From contig NC_020166.2 in the NCBI RefSeq assembly GCF_000224145.3, positions 6,082,927-6,146,926 of the forward strand: a DNA stretch of 64,000 bases, in the 5' to 3' direction. Every line of letters begins with the position of its first letter. Within the stretch, counting starts at the first letter, position 1. Position numbers and translations under genes: made by a program. The notes under the pieces were generated by a model. It had not been told where the DNA came from. It did not search any database and saw only the letters and a program-made list of their open reading frames with translations. This stretch comes from Ciona intestinalis. Taxonomy: Eukaryota; Chordata; Ascidiacea; Phlebobranchia; Cionidae. Positions 37,601 through 49,052 of this stretch are shown one piece after another.

Positions 37601-39789
37601 CCATTCCTCCCCACCCTACTATATAAAAATTATTATATCTGAAGGATACACGAAAACGTCTCTAAACAGGCAAGTCAGGTTGGACAAGAAAAACTTGTTT
37701 TGAAATTTTATAACCAAGTGTTAGAACACGGTAATGTACATACCATGTTCACAAATCCAACGTAAACTCCTTATAATTGAATGCGACCAAATATAGAATT
37801 ACCGTATAAACTGTATATAAGCATAAAACTCTGGACAGGGTAACAGTGAAAGTTAATATACGCGGACTGAGAAATCAGATTTTTGACGTCCTAAATTTAC
37901 GACAGCGTGCTTTAACACGGCTAATGTTACATTGACGAAAAAAGTGGCCAGTTGTAGAATTAAGCTGTCATTGTGCTGACAAGCTTAATCAAATGGCACA
38001 AGACTGCCTAAGGCTATTTGTGTTGGCGAAACCTTAATGAGTACGTTCGGTAAACAAACAAAAAAGCTCAGTCAACTTACCAGGCACACGGTGCTCAGGA
38101 GCCGATGGACGATCGTTGCTTCGCCTCGTGAGGCTGCTCGTTTCGCTGGTATTTCGTGCGTTCACATCATTGGGTGAAGATGTCACGTTACCTAGGGTAA
38201 AATGATTCTGCATCATTACTGTGTAAAGTTGATAGTGTGCGTAGCATAAAGGCGTCAGGTCGAGCCAGGCATCCACGCACTTAATGTACATATGCACAAA
38301 CTTGCTTCTTACATCTTGATCAAGATCTTATAAATAAAATGCTTAACAACAGGAAACTAATAAGCTGACTTTTGTATTACTGCTTTATTGCCGTAATTTA
38401 CATCGCACTCATTTAACGTCCACACAAACATCGTAAATATACTTGGTAAATGAATTTGTATAAAGTTGCTTAAAACGCAGGATCAAGTTTGTGTAACGCA
38501 AATGTTAAGTTAACACTTAAACTACAACCTATTAGTTTCCTGTTGTTAAGCATTTTATTTATAAGGTATTTATAAGAAATTTTAAGTTAACACAATTCTA
38601 CAACTAATTTACAGCTAAGCAGTGTATATTTTTTACCGTTCGAGAAACCACAACAATTCCGGGTTAAAACGAAAACGATCGCTTAGGAGTGATTAGGCGG
38701 ACGATGGCAGATATCATAACACGTTGGAAAACAAAAACCGTGAAGTCAAGTGTCTATTTGCATGAATACTTCGGTTCACTTAAGTTGGAAGGTGATATAT
38801 CGCTATAGGAGTTGAATCACTGAAGCAAAGTCGTTAATATAGAAAATTTACCTCAGCCGCTTTGGCGCGGTCCCTGAAGTCTTCAAGGTTGAATGCACGG
38901 CGAAGGCCGAGAACGCGGCTGGCGTAAGATACGAAGCGTTCATTAATTTATATATTTTAAAGGCCGGTGAAAGCATCTTTACTGTCGCTTATCGCTAAAC
39001 ACCCGTTCGATTTCAATAATTATAATTTTAAATTTACTATGAGCACGATGAGCAAGTCAATACAGCGTGATAGCATTGCGTCACTTGGCACAGACAAAGC
39101 GTACAGATGATACGAAGAGTAATTTCTCAACACCCGAGTGTTTGAGTGCCACAAATTAGAACGCGCCGTGACGTCACGTAGTTATTGAAAACCTATCAGG
39201 CGCAGAGGATTTATTTAACTCTGAAATATCCACACCATGGCTCGTGGCCGACAGACAAAAAGAGCTTACTGAACAGTTTTGAAAACAAATAGGAAACAGA
39301 AACGCAAATAGTTTAGTTGAATTGGCCAAATCGGAATTTTAGTCACTTTTACTATTTATGTCCAATTTTGCTCACAAAGGTACATGCACATCATATTTTG
39401 TACAGTAAAAAAATAAACATGCCAAAACGTTTAATAATTAGCGAGTAGGACAACAAAGCATGTTTGCACTGATAATTTACGATTAGCTTGTAATAAAAAA
39501 TAGAACTTAACTCAAATTGTTAATGTGGTAACAGTCCTAAAAATTTTTAACCACATAAACTTCAGCCCCGTGTTTTAAAATAAAAACTAATGCAAGGTAA
39601 GCGCTGCTTACCTGAGTCGCCATTTTTCCTGATTTTCCTTATAGCGCAATCAGCATTTTCTTTCGGATGGTTACTTATGTGATCTACTGGGGACGTTGAT
39701 AACGGACCAGGATCATGTTCACGTCGATTTTGCTCTTGGTTTTCAACAAAGTGAGCTGCTTTAGTTAGTACATCCAACGCTGATTCCAT
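22629..39789 (-). CDS. VGLL4: Very long vestigial-like 4 (VGLL4) co-regulator, 7 coding exons
   Basis: VGLL4 proteins bind TEAD through two Tondu motifs and compete with YAP/TAZ in the nucleus. Minus-strand exons 39789-39612, 38191-38081, 30389-29081, 27658-27067, 26934-26815, 26697-26190 and 23518-22629 join in phase to 3708 nt, about 1235 residues; vertebrate VGLL4 is about 290. Exon 1 opens MESALDVLTKAAHFVENQE, matching vertebrate METPLDVLSRAASLV. Exon 7 has both Tondu cores, IEEHFRRSLG (946-955) and VEDHFQKALG (975-984), linked by PNTVSIT as in vertebrates. Residues 566-577 (SRERSPHRAVPA) recall the RERSRSPIERAVAP block. The rest is Ser/Pro/His/Gln-rich, with a charged helix in exon 6 and a 250-residue tail after Tondu 2. 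The exon 6 donor is weak (CAG|GTTCGT). Intron 2 is 7.7 kb. Exon joining is my inference; transcripts are needed for isoforms. Confidence 0.9.
23821..23885 (+). repeat. tRNA-like sequence in VGLL4 intron 6
   Basis: GTCATGGCCGAGCGGTAGG is an excellent A-box start of a Ser/Leu-type tRNA, and GAGGTCCGGGAATTTGAAC, about 40 bp on, resembles a degraded B-box arm. The acceptor and T stems do not pair well, so this is more likely a tRNA pseudogene or SINE head than a working tRNA. Confidence 0.4.
31200..31500. promoter_or_regulatory. CpG-dense stretch in VGLL4 intron 2, possible internal promoter
   Basis: Dense CpG (e.g. GCGCTCTCGTGCGCCGCAG, GAAGCGCGCACGCACACACG) about 1 kb upstream of exon 3, which has an in-frame ATG reading MRIYSVNEG. 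Vertebrate VGLL4 uses alternative first exons, so a second promoter is plausible. No motif proves it. Confidence 0.3.
36884..37072. mobile_element. Diverged MITE copy, variant family
   Basis: The left end GTAGGGTTAGGTGGAATA and the right end, reverse-complemented, TAGTAGGGTAAGGTTGGACA are inverted relatives about 190 bp apart. It shares layout and part of the terminal sequence with the copies at 37427, 54049 and 61751. It lies in VGLL4 intron 2. Confidence 0.55.
37427..37622. mobile_element. MITE copy, TAGGGTGGGGG-type ends
   Basis: Starts TAGGGTGGGGGAAGATGGGA and ends with the inverted partner (GGTGTCCCATTCCTCCCCAC, then CCTACTA). Length is about 196 bp, AT-rich centre, no coding capacity. 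TA-rich flanks suggest a Tc1/mariner-type origin. It resembles the Ciona MITE I recall as Cimi-1; the name is unverified. Confidence 0.75.
38327..38565. repeat. Perfect 36-bp inverted repeat in VGLL4 intron 1
   Basis: Bases 38327-38362 (containing AATGCTTAACAACAGGAAAC) are exactly complementary to 38530-38565 (GTTTCCTGTTGTTAAGCATT), with a 167-bp AT-rich spacer. I found no matching target-site duplication at the ends. Confidence 0.85.
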
Positions 39790-42700
39790 TTCTGTTCTTT
39801 TCCGTCACATATCTAACCAGTATAGCGCTACACATTTGCTATTGCAGCGCCTTATATGTTTAATATTAATTTTTCTGTTCTCTGTGGTAAAATAGATTAT
39901 GTTAAAACGAAATTTGAAAAACACTAGCTTACACCAAAGTTGGTCCTTTTATTTATGAACAAATTTAAAAAGTAAACAACGAACAGCACTTTGTAATTCT
40001 GGTGCGTCCACTCATGTAGCGAATAGTTTAGAATTACAGTCGCTTCCAAAAACCTAATACTAGTTCAGACTAAGCAATGCGATACGGTAAGCTGATACAA
40101 TTTCCTTGTAGAACACTAAACGAGTACTGACTCCCCCTATGGTATGATAACATAACGTACATACATAGTATCTAAAATAACTTACAGACGAAACGCAACG
40201 CCTGTCTGAATTAGTTGCCGAAATTCCTGCCGGCGTTCCTGGACGAAAACAACATATCGCGTAGCAAACGACCGCGCGAGGCATACAAGTACGAGAGAGT
40301 GGCCCGATACTCGACCAAGCGTGCAGGGAGTTCTCCCAGACAAAGGGTTGGAGCATTGGTGCCATTCAATCCAACGATCGACAAGTGTTTGCCCAGGCTC
40401 AAAAGAAACATACGACGGCATGGGAGTGTCTGGCGATCGCTTTAATTTTGGCTTGAGAATGAACGTTGGCGCTGCCCGGCAAATAAAAATTCTAAACAAG
40501 TACGAAAAAGCAAATTCCAAAATAAAGCCCACGTTGACGCTACAAAAGAAAATTAACCACGAGTGCTTGGACAGTGCATTAGAAGTAAAATTGCTACCAA
40601 CTAAACAAAACTTGCTACTGCGCTAAACAAACCGCAAGTCAAAAGCAGTAAACTTTCCTAACTCGAGACCACGTCAATGCTGTACCGCTAAAGTCCTACT
40701 TTATTAGAGCACAAACATCGTCCGCAATCAAGCGATTAACAGCCATGTGACGGAGTCCGGTTCGTAAACCAACAGAACCAAGAACTTATCAGTTAAAGTG
40801 ACTTAAATTGTTGGTTTACCTAATATCAGCCAGTGTCGGCGCCGTTATATACTCTACAGAAGCATAATCTTATTGAAACAAACCGTGACTATATTGTTCG
40901 ATTTTGTTTACTGCTAACTTCAACAATACCACTTACCTTATAAAACATTTTGAACATTAATAATTTGCCTGAGACTATACTTGCTATTCACTAACATATA
41001 TACCAACTACCTTATTTTTCAGCTGGTGAGTTCTATAAATCCAATCTAGGGGTAAATTTCTACGGTCAACGGCCAAAAATCGAGTGGGTCCAGCTGCTCC
41101 GTAATCAAGTAAAGAACTCAGCAGGATGTAACGATTGTGCAGAAACAATGGCTGAGACTATAACGATGACGTAACCGGGTGGCAGCAGTATGACACTAAA
41201 TATGAGATATAGTGGAAATGCTGTAATGACACCTTCTGCTCTTCGCTTCGCTATCCATTGAAAATGCCGTTCAAGTATTTTGTTAGATTGGGCATTCAAG
41301 AGATTAACAAGCACTGTAGTCTACACATGTTGGTTATTTTGTGGCTGCAACGAAACGCTGTGGTGGTTGCTTTGTACTCGACTTGAAACAAATAAGACGA
41401 ATTAGAAGAGCTTGAGGAAGACGTTAAAACATAACCAGTGATTTCCAACAGACAAACAGACACAGAAACACTGTCAATTCGAGATTGCTAAAAAACATAT
41501 GCTGTGATAAAATAATACTATCAATGTATACTGCAATGGTAACAGTAAGATACGCTTAAGTTTTTGATTTCTTTATTGTGCAAGCTCGAAAATATATTGA
41601 CTGCATTAAAGGCTGCTAATTACACGACAAAACTCCAACTCCAAGAACTGCCTAAGCGTCCATACGGTACAGTCGTACACACGAGGCTTTCTGGTTATTA
41701 GCTCTTGACTTGCGATCGTGTTTCAACGCACCCTCGTCACTTCTATCCATACCGGGCAAATAAGGACACAAGAAAATTAAACAAGCCACATTCAGAGCAA
41801 ACAGAACGGTCGAAGGTGGGCCTGCCTGCCTTGTCTGTCCATAAACCGGGGATAGCTGTAAGTTGTTTAAAGAATGCTGCGCCTGTTAAAGAGACACGGG
41901 GATATTGAAAGGTTGTCTGATGTCACGGCCCAAAAGGGCCTAGTTAAAGGCGCTCAACCGTGTCCAAGCAGCCTTGAAATACACTTATAAACTGTATAGG
42001 TGTCTGAAAAGCAACATGTCGGCATAGACAAAATTAACGACTTTAACAAAAGCTCTCCGCATGTATTTGATCAAGTGTGGAAAGCAGGGCAGTGGGTCTG
42101 CGATAATAAATATTTAATGCGTAACGTGAGTACGCAGCTCTTTATAATGCTGTGCACCTAAACCAAAACAGGAACTATTAGACACCTAACCATCTCATGT
42201 CAATATTATAAAGGACTGTCTGGCGCTCTTTAAAACATCCGTTCATTGACGTTTTTATAGCCAGAACCAGGAGCCATGTTTTAAATCTGCTATAAATATT
42301 ATATTGGCTGTAACCAAAATGAAAAATCTTTTATAAACTCCTTAAAACTAATCAACTATTTATATTAACTTAACTACATTAACACTGCATTTAACAATAC
42401 CTAGAAGTTTCCTGCGATTTCAAGTACTTAACAAACTGAGAAAAACTCGCGCCCAGATCCCTTACAGGCGACATAGTACTGAGTCGCTGAACAGAAACGC
42501 CGCGGGTGAGCGTGGAAATGGTTTCATGCCAGGCATACCAGGTGCATACATATCCACCACGTATTCTTGCTCGAGCCGAACGGGTCATTATCACAAGCGA
42601 AAGTAGAATGGAATGCCCGGAATGATTAGATTCAATACGACCGCCTAGACATTTAACATTAAACTACAATGGACAGAAGCTAGTCTGAAGTTCACAATTA

Positions 42701-45700
42701 CTGACTAAGAGATCAGGAAGGAAACTTGAATGACCCTGAACAAAAAGCCCAACTGTCTCGTTGGTCTAGTAAGATAAAAAGCAACAGGCATTGCATATTT
42801 AAGTATTCGATTGACTTCCCATCAGCGGCAATCATTAAAGCGGTTACTTGAAAACATCTGACTACTGTGTCGTCAACACAGAGTTTCTTAGAAACGCAGT
42901 GACACTTTATCGCAACAACTAAAGTAATAAATGAATTGCTTCAGCGTGCAGCGAACACTCCCTGTTTAAAAAGATGCAGTTCTTGCGAGAAGTTGCCCTG
43001 TCCCTTTATAACTGATAATATGGCCGCTGATCTGTCATTTCGTTCAAAAGTGCTTCATCAGCCTATTTCCTTCAGCACACACTTCAAGTTAATAGTAATA
43101 CCCGTAGCTTATAGATCCGTGTCATTTTTGCTTTGTCATATACAATGTATTGATTATATAATTTAGTTTTTTCACACGCTGACAATATTATAGCAAGGTA
43201 TTTTGGACCACAAGGATGCTAAACAAAATGGCCAAGCTTATACCTAAAAATGTTTGGTGAAAATAGTTCTGTTTATTACGTCAATAACGAAATCCTAATA
43301 AAAATTGTTCTGATTAACTTGGTTGTTCGTTGTCAAGTACGAATCACTCTAACCCTTTTAAGTCTATGCTCAGCTTTGTTACATAAATCCACTTACCGTT
43401 AACCTAACTACCAAATAATATTTACGTAGAGCAGCAGCCAGTCTGACGTTTTCAGTGTTCTATTGGACCGTAACTTGAAGTGTAACTTAAGATTCGGCCT
43501 CTATTTGCGGTTTCACTGCTGGACCGTAACATGGTAGTCTAACTAGAGCATTAGGAGCCACTGATAAATATCAAATGAAAGGCCAAAGATGGTGAACAGG
43601 AATTTAATCAGACCAAGCTAACTAAAGCTCTCGCAACAAATGTATTTACAAATAATAGACCCTTATATAAACCCTGTGACAAACACCTCGCCAAGTAAAC
43701 AACTCGAATTCAAAAGCAAACTTACGATTAAGCGCCCGGCGTGCAAGTACCAGCGCCGTAATTCGCCTGAGGGCAAGGAGATAGTCGCAGATAGCCTTGA
43801 CTGTAATCCATGTTTCTTTAGCCTTAGCCGGTAGATATCTCGGAAGGCGACTGAGGCAACGCGGTGGTTAAAATCGAATTAAATCCACAGCAGTCTTGCA
43901 GCGCCAATGAAACAAAACAAACATCTGGCAGCCAAACAATCGGGTCCGTACATGCAGCACTGGACCACTTCATCAGCACACGATGCCTCGCCACGTTCGG
44001 GTAATTTATTGAAAGGAAATCGGCTGGTGCGGAAGTGAGGCACATGAGACTGCGAGTTGCACAAATAAGGATGGCGTCATCCTACTATGACCAACCATGC
44101 GAGTAATTTTCTTGGTCGCTGCAACACGGACATGCTTATAACTTGTTTTGTGCAGTTCTTGCGTAATAGTGTCACGAGTTGATTGGATTAATCAACAAAC
44201 ATGCAGATTACTGATTATAATACCTTCAGGAAATAGGGGGTTTTCGGTCGTTGCAAACTGCTACGCAATAAATAACCGAAACTTTACAAACATTATATTT
44301 AAATTTTATGCCTGCCTTTAAATATCTCTTCCTCATTTGCAAAGTTACACTTTGTTAAGCTTTTAATAAACATCAGCGTTACGTAATGCAATTGACAGGC
44401 TTGCCTTTCATTCACAGGATGTCATTTACAATAATAATCCCTAATGCCTAATACAGCAGGCCAGTACTGTACATGATATATTTAGATCAAGTGCAGAGGT
44501 GCTGCCAAGGCCACACTTGTGGATATATTGATCAAGTCAGCCAATACAGCCATGTTTTCACATATGGTGTTAAATGCTAAATTGTAACTTGTGTCACAAA
44601 TCTAATAAATTGGCAGTTACATAAACTAGCATTTAATTATTTTCCACTGCAATGACACAGATTGTTGAGTCATTAAAATGTATTAAATTTACATCATTAG
44701 TTTATTTAACCAGTATCATGAATGCAATATTTTTAACGGCGTTATAAAGGTTTACAACCTACTTAAATTAAATGGAGTTTCAGGTTTTAATATTAAAACC
44801 ATAAAGTTCATAAAAAAAAACAATAACAAAATATTTAAAATAAGGTTAGAATTTTTTTAGGTGATTATATATAAACTTTAATATAGACAATTAATATGTC
44901 ATTAATGACTAATTTAATATTGTTTTGAAAGCTTATTCAAACTTTTTTGATGGTATCTCAACCAATACCACTTTCACATACTTCCCTTGAGCAGAGAAAA
45001 CAAGGGTTATCTTGAACAAAATTAATCTACTTTCAAAATGCTTTAAATGTTGTATCATTATTGGGTTGTAAATATGACGAAAAAGTGTTGAGATTAGTAA
45101 AATGTTGGACAGTAAAACTAAAATAGAGTATGTATAACAAACTTGCCACATCTGTGACACTTGTTAAACCACATAAGCTGAACCTGTCAGCCTTTAAAAC
45201 GCTTAAAGGCATATTTCAGAGAAAGACCACTATATTAATCAATATATATCCAACATTTTTTCTCTTGAGTACCACAGTATCAGTATGGAGTACAACCATA
45301 TTGTGATTATGTGATACAATGTACTGGTTTATCATATGCTAAAAAAGATGGTACGTACAAAATACAACAAATCCTACCATAAACCGAAAAGAAACATAAT
45401 CATGTAAAAATTGAACAACAATATCTCTAACATGTTTTGTTATTTTAACCTGAACATAAACAAAACATTTTATCCCCAAAATTGAAGATACAGAACTCAT
45501 AGCTCCTCAGTATGTACATAAATACACATACCATATAATATTATTTAACCTTTGTCTAACAAATATTTTATAACCATGCTTACTCAAACGTACTGTCACT
45601 GTAGACTACATTAAGAGGTCCCTGGAGTCAGGTAATGAGGAAAACCCACAGTATTGATCCCTTAGAATCACACTAATGCTTGCTACACACAAGTTATACA

Positions 45701-46497
45701 AAATGAAAGGATTATGCCAGTCAATATCATATCAGTCATCAGTCTAACAGCAATAGCAACAAACTTGATGGAATGTTATTCTATTCATAGGAAACTACAA
45801 TTAGACGTTATGGACATAGAATCAGACTGATACCATAATCCTATTTGCGTTTGTATAGTATTCAGCCTCAACAATATGTATACTGTATTTTCTTATGCTA
45901 ACTTTTACATGCTTTATAACAATGTCTTATTGACAATAATAAACGAATCTATTGTTAATATATATCTTGAATTTGTATTTACGTACACGACACATCAGAT
46001 ATTTATAGTTGACACTGTGTTAAATCGAAAATGGACATCTAACGGTAAATTTAAACACGCCTATATACTCCTGCGGTCCTGCCTTCCCCTTGCTGATACA
46101 CGCTTACTTCTAGAATGGGAGAAACACGCGAATGTGACTACGGCAGGAAGTCAGACGTTTCATGCTCCAGAGCGCGTGAAGTGATAGACATGTGCGCCTT
46201 CACAGTTTTTTTTTGAGAAATTGGCAAGCAAAATCGTAAGAGTAAATTTATAAGTTACGCGTCAGATTCAAATGAAACATTGTGCAAAAAAGGCATTTTG
46301 TGGAGTTCGTTTTCGTTTAGCATGTTACTTTTATTATTGTTACAGCAAAGCATATATATTAAGTATATATGCTATTAGTATATATGCTTTGGTTACAGTA
46401 AACGTTCGGTTTGGACGTCGTGCATTTAGTTTTTACGGCTAAACAAATTGTTGTTTTTTTGTGGATTCTACTTCAGATAAGTTTTTGCAGTTTTGGT
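39790..46497. other. VGLL4 upstream / FAM185A upstream intergenic region
   Basis: The two genes diverge across 6.7 kb. The right flank of VGLL4 (39.8-44.2 kb) is CpG-rich and may hold 5' UTR exons and enhancers; 44.3-46.2 kb is AT-rich. Reading frames here (e.g. 40182-40532 minus, 41105-41314 minus, 43640-43834 plus) match no family I recognise and lack supporting splice structure. Confidence 0.4.
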
Positions 46498-48318
46498 ATG
46501 GCTGCTGCAGTCAAATTGCTCATTAATCAACTATGTTGTCATTTCACCGGACACAAAATTAAACCTCTGGTATCTGTATTTCCAAGGTTGTTTCATGCTA
46601 CCGATCATGTCTCCGACGTTCGGTTAACAAAAACGTGGCGCCTGAAAGTCGAGCCGTTTTGGAAATTGCGCGTAAACGTGTGCGGTTGCAATGTTTATGT
46701 CGAAAGTTTTGACCCAAACGTTAACCTGGACGGAAAGGAAATGCACGTTTACCTGAAGGGTAGTGAAGGTATTCACACTTTTATTGTTACACATGTCCCA
46801 TAATATTATCATTGCAATGAACGTATTTTTTTGTAAGGTGCCGACTCGTACAATATCGTGGATCAAAGTAAAATCAAAACGATTTCCATTTCAAATACAA
46901 ACGAAGGAGGAAATTTGGATAAACTGTGTATAAAAGTTCCTGTTGCATTCAGTCGGTAATAAACATTTTGCAAAACAATTAGAAAAATAAATCTGGTGTT
47001 TCAAACAGATATTGACATTTGTTCTAAAAACTCTGCTGTCATTTCTGTGTCATCCCTTGAAAGCAATTGTGTCTCTGTTGAAGCAGAAAATGGCGACATA
47101 CATGTAAAAAATCTAAAGGTAAGGTTCTATTACTCAATAAAAATGTTTTATTTTACATTCTCTGACTAGATTTCTAGAGATCTTATATCTTTGTAAATTT
47201 TGCAGGGTAAAGCCATTACCTTGCAAGCAAAGAAAGGAACCATAATAAGTAAAACTCTATTACAAGGTAACCTTTCTTTAAATGGATGTTCCATGATAAA
47301 AACTGACAGATTGCAAGGCCCGAGCATACAACTTACATCCAACTCTTCAATTTTTACACAAGATATTTATGCAGAAGATGTGACAATACAAGCCAGGAAT
47401 ACTGTGGGGTGAATAAAAATAAACTTTTCAATGTTCGAGTATCTTCATTGAGCTTTTGGTTAATTACGGAACAAGATATTTTGTTAACTGATTAATTACG
47501 AATAGTTTACATTGCAGGATAAAAAGTATGCATGGAAACTCAAAAATATTTTCGGAGGGGGATATTAACATTGGGACTCTGGAGGGCAAGTCAAATATAT
47601 CATCTGCTAAAGGAGCCGTCAATGTATACATAGCTAATCCAACTCCAGTTGCTGTAATTTCTGGTTAGTACTTGATAACAATGTTTAGTTTTAAAACAGA
47701 TTATAGTTCTTAATTTGATTTCACAGATAACATTCAGATCTCAGCTCCATCTGACTTGACAGCTAATCTGAATTTTAATGCAAGCATACTGGATATTCCA
47801 GAATATATCTCTCAACAGAGTACTTCATCACAAATGGACCATGAGTTAAGAGGTATTGTTTGCTATTGTCACCCAAGTCTCTGTAGGGGTGACATCAACC
47901 CAACGTCTAAAACAGGGGTGCTAATATGTTTTACTTTTAGCAAACCTAAAACAGCTTTTACTATAATGATCCCTAGGTATTAAAAATATGAATGTAGCTA
48001 TATTCCGAATGTCACTCCATTTTGTGCAATTTTAAAAAATCGTTGTCACGCCCATGAATTTTTACCTTCATCAAGGGAGGTTTGGCCTATATAGTTGCTT
48101 TATATTAGGTTACAAAAACAAAGTATCTAGTACAAATATACACCAAAAACTGAATAACAGTCCTTTTGAAATAACATATTGCAGCTGAACTGAATGGTGG
48201 TGGGCCAGTCATCCAGGCTCTGGCAAAACATCGTTTTAAATTCGCTATAAAAACATGGTTAGAAAGAACAATGGAATATCGAAAATTGGAGAAAACTTTT
48301 GCAGATGATCAACCTTGA
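46498..48318 (+). CDS. FAM185A: FAM185A-like protein (DUF4097 beta-solenoid), complete, 7 coding exons
   Basis: Function in animals is poorly known. Exons: 46498-46768, 46838 to about 46951, 47009-47118, 47206-47408, 47518-47663, 47727-47852, 48185-48318, giving about 367 residues (human about 390). The repeating short-strand pattern is that of the DUF4097/adhesin-like solenoid: GKAITLQAKKGTI, GPSIQLTSNSSIFTQDI, SAKGAVNVYIANPTPVAV, like the human GNITLQSKMGNI type. The first ATG in frame, MAAAVKLLINQLCCHFTG, gives a basic, hydrophobic N-terminus that might target mitochondria (inference). Five of six junctions agree in phase with normal sites. The exon 2 end does not: the good donor at 46956 (CG|GTAATA) breaks the frame, while the in-frame one at 46952 (A|GTCGGT) is weak. 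The stop is 7 bp from the LAMTOR5 stop on the other strand. Confidence 0.85.
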
Positions 48319-48325
48319 AGTTATT

Positions 48326-48798
48326 TTATACATCTTTTATAATTCCAGTGCATACTTTGTCACTTTGTTTAATGAGCAATGTTTTGGCTTCTGTGTTGCT
48401 TCCGTATGCTTCTACCACTATTACAGGGAGTTCCTATGACATATGAATGAAATTATATGAACAGTCATTTAATTAATGTTTAAATTAAACCCATCAAAGC
48501 TGTGCTTGCGTTATTAGTTAATTGGCTTTTATATTGCTCAAGTTTACACACAAGTTGCTTTTAAGCGATCGTTAATTTGGTACCCAATGTACCATCATTT
48601 AATTTAATAATCGGTGCCTACCTGTGACGTTGGTAATTTATTTGCTTCCTCACACATGGCAGCTATTGGTCCAGCAAGCTTTTCTGAGCCGTCTCCTTTA
48701 TGACCCAAACACAATCCACTCATGTCAGCACAAACTACTCCACTCACATTTGGTTGCTGCATAACTTCCTTAATCTTTTCTTGCAATGTAGTTTCCAT
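48326..48798 (-). CDS. LAMTOR5: Ragulator subunit LAMTOR5 (HBXIP), complete, 2 coding exons
   Basis: Subunit of the lysosomal Ragulator complex that anchors Rag GTPases and supports mTORC1 activation; single roadblock-fold domain. Exons 48798-48622 and 48433-48326 join in phase 0 to 94 residues (human short form 91). Start METTLQEKIKEVMQQPNVSG matches human MEATLEQHLEDTMKNPSIVG; VVCADMSGLCLGHKG matches VLCTDSQGLNLGCRG; exon 2 ELPVIVVEAYGSNTEAKTLL matches the IPVVCLESDNGNIMI strand. Upstream of the start (48823) is a good polypyrimidine-AG site, TATTGCAG, which may be a 5'-UTR intron or spliced-leader acceptor. UXT lies on the same strand 254 bp upstream. Confidence 0.88.
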
Positions 48799-49052
48799 TA
48801 TTAAAAGTATAAACTTCTGTTACTGCAATACTAGACCTAAAGAAAAAAATGCAGCATTAATTTAAGAAAGAATATATTGCAGTTTTGTTGCGGGTTTTAA
48901 ATTCGGTACATCAGTAATGAACCATTACAGTAATACACCAATTAGTGCTGCAGTAAATTATGTTTAAGACACTTCTCAGGAATCAATTGGAGGACATGAT
49001 TGACAAAGGTGGGATGAAGGAAGTCAAAGGTTTTATGGTGGATTTCTTCATT

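Noticed and set aside
40182-40626. Overlapping open frames on both strands upstream of VGLL4
   Set aside because: No motif, no splice evidence; likely CpG-rich upstream DNA with few stops.
44933-45030. Possible minus-strand terminal exon ending YVKVVLVEIPSKKFE
   Set aside because: An acceptor-like CTGCTCAAG precedes it, but there is no upstream exon or recognisable family; too short to support.
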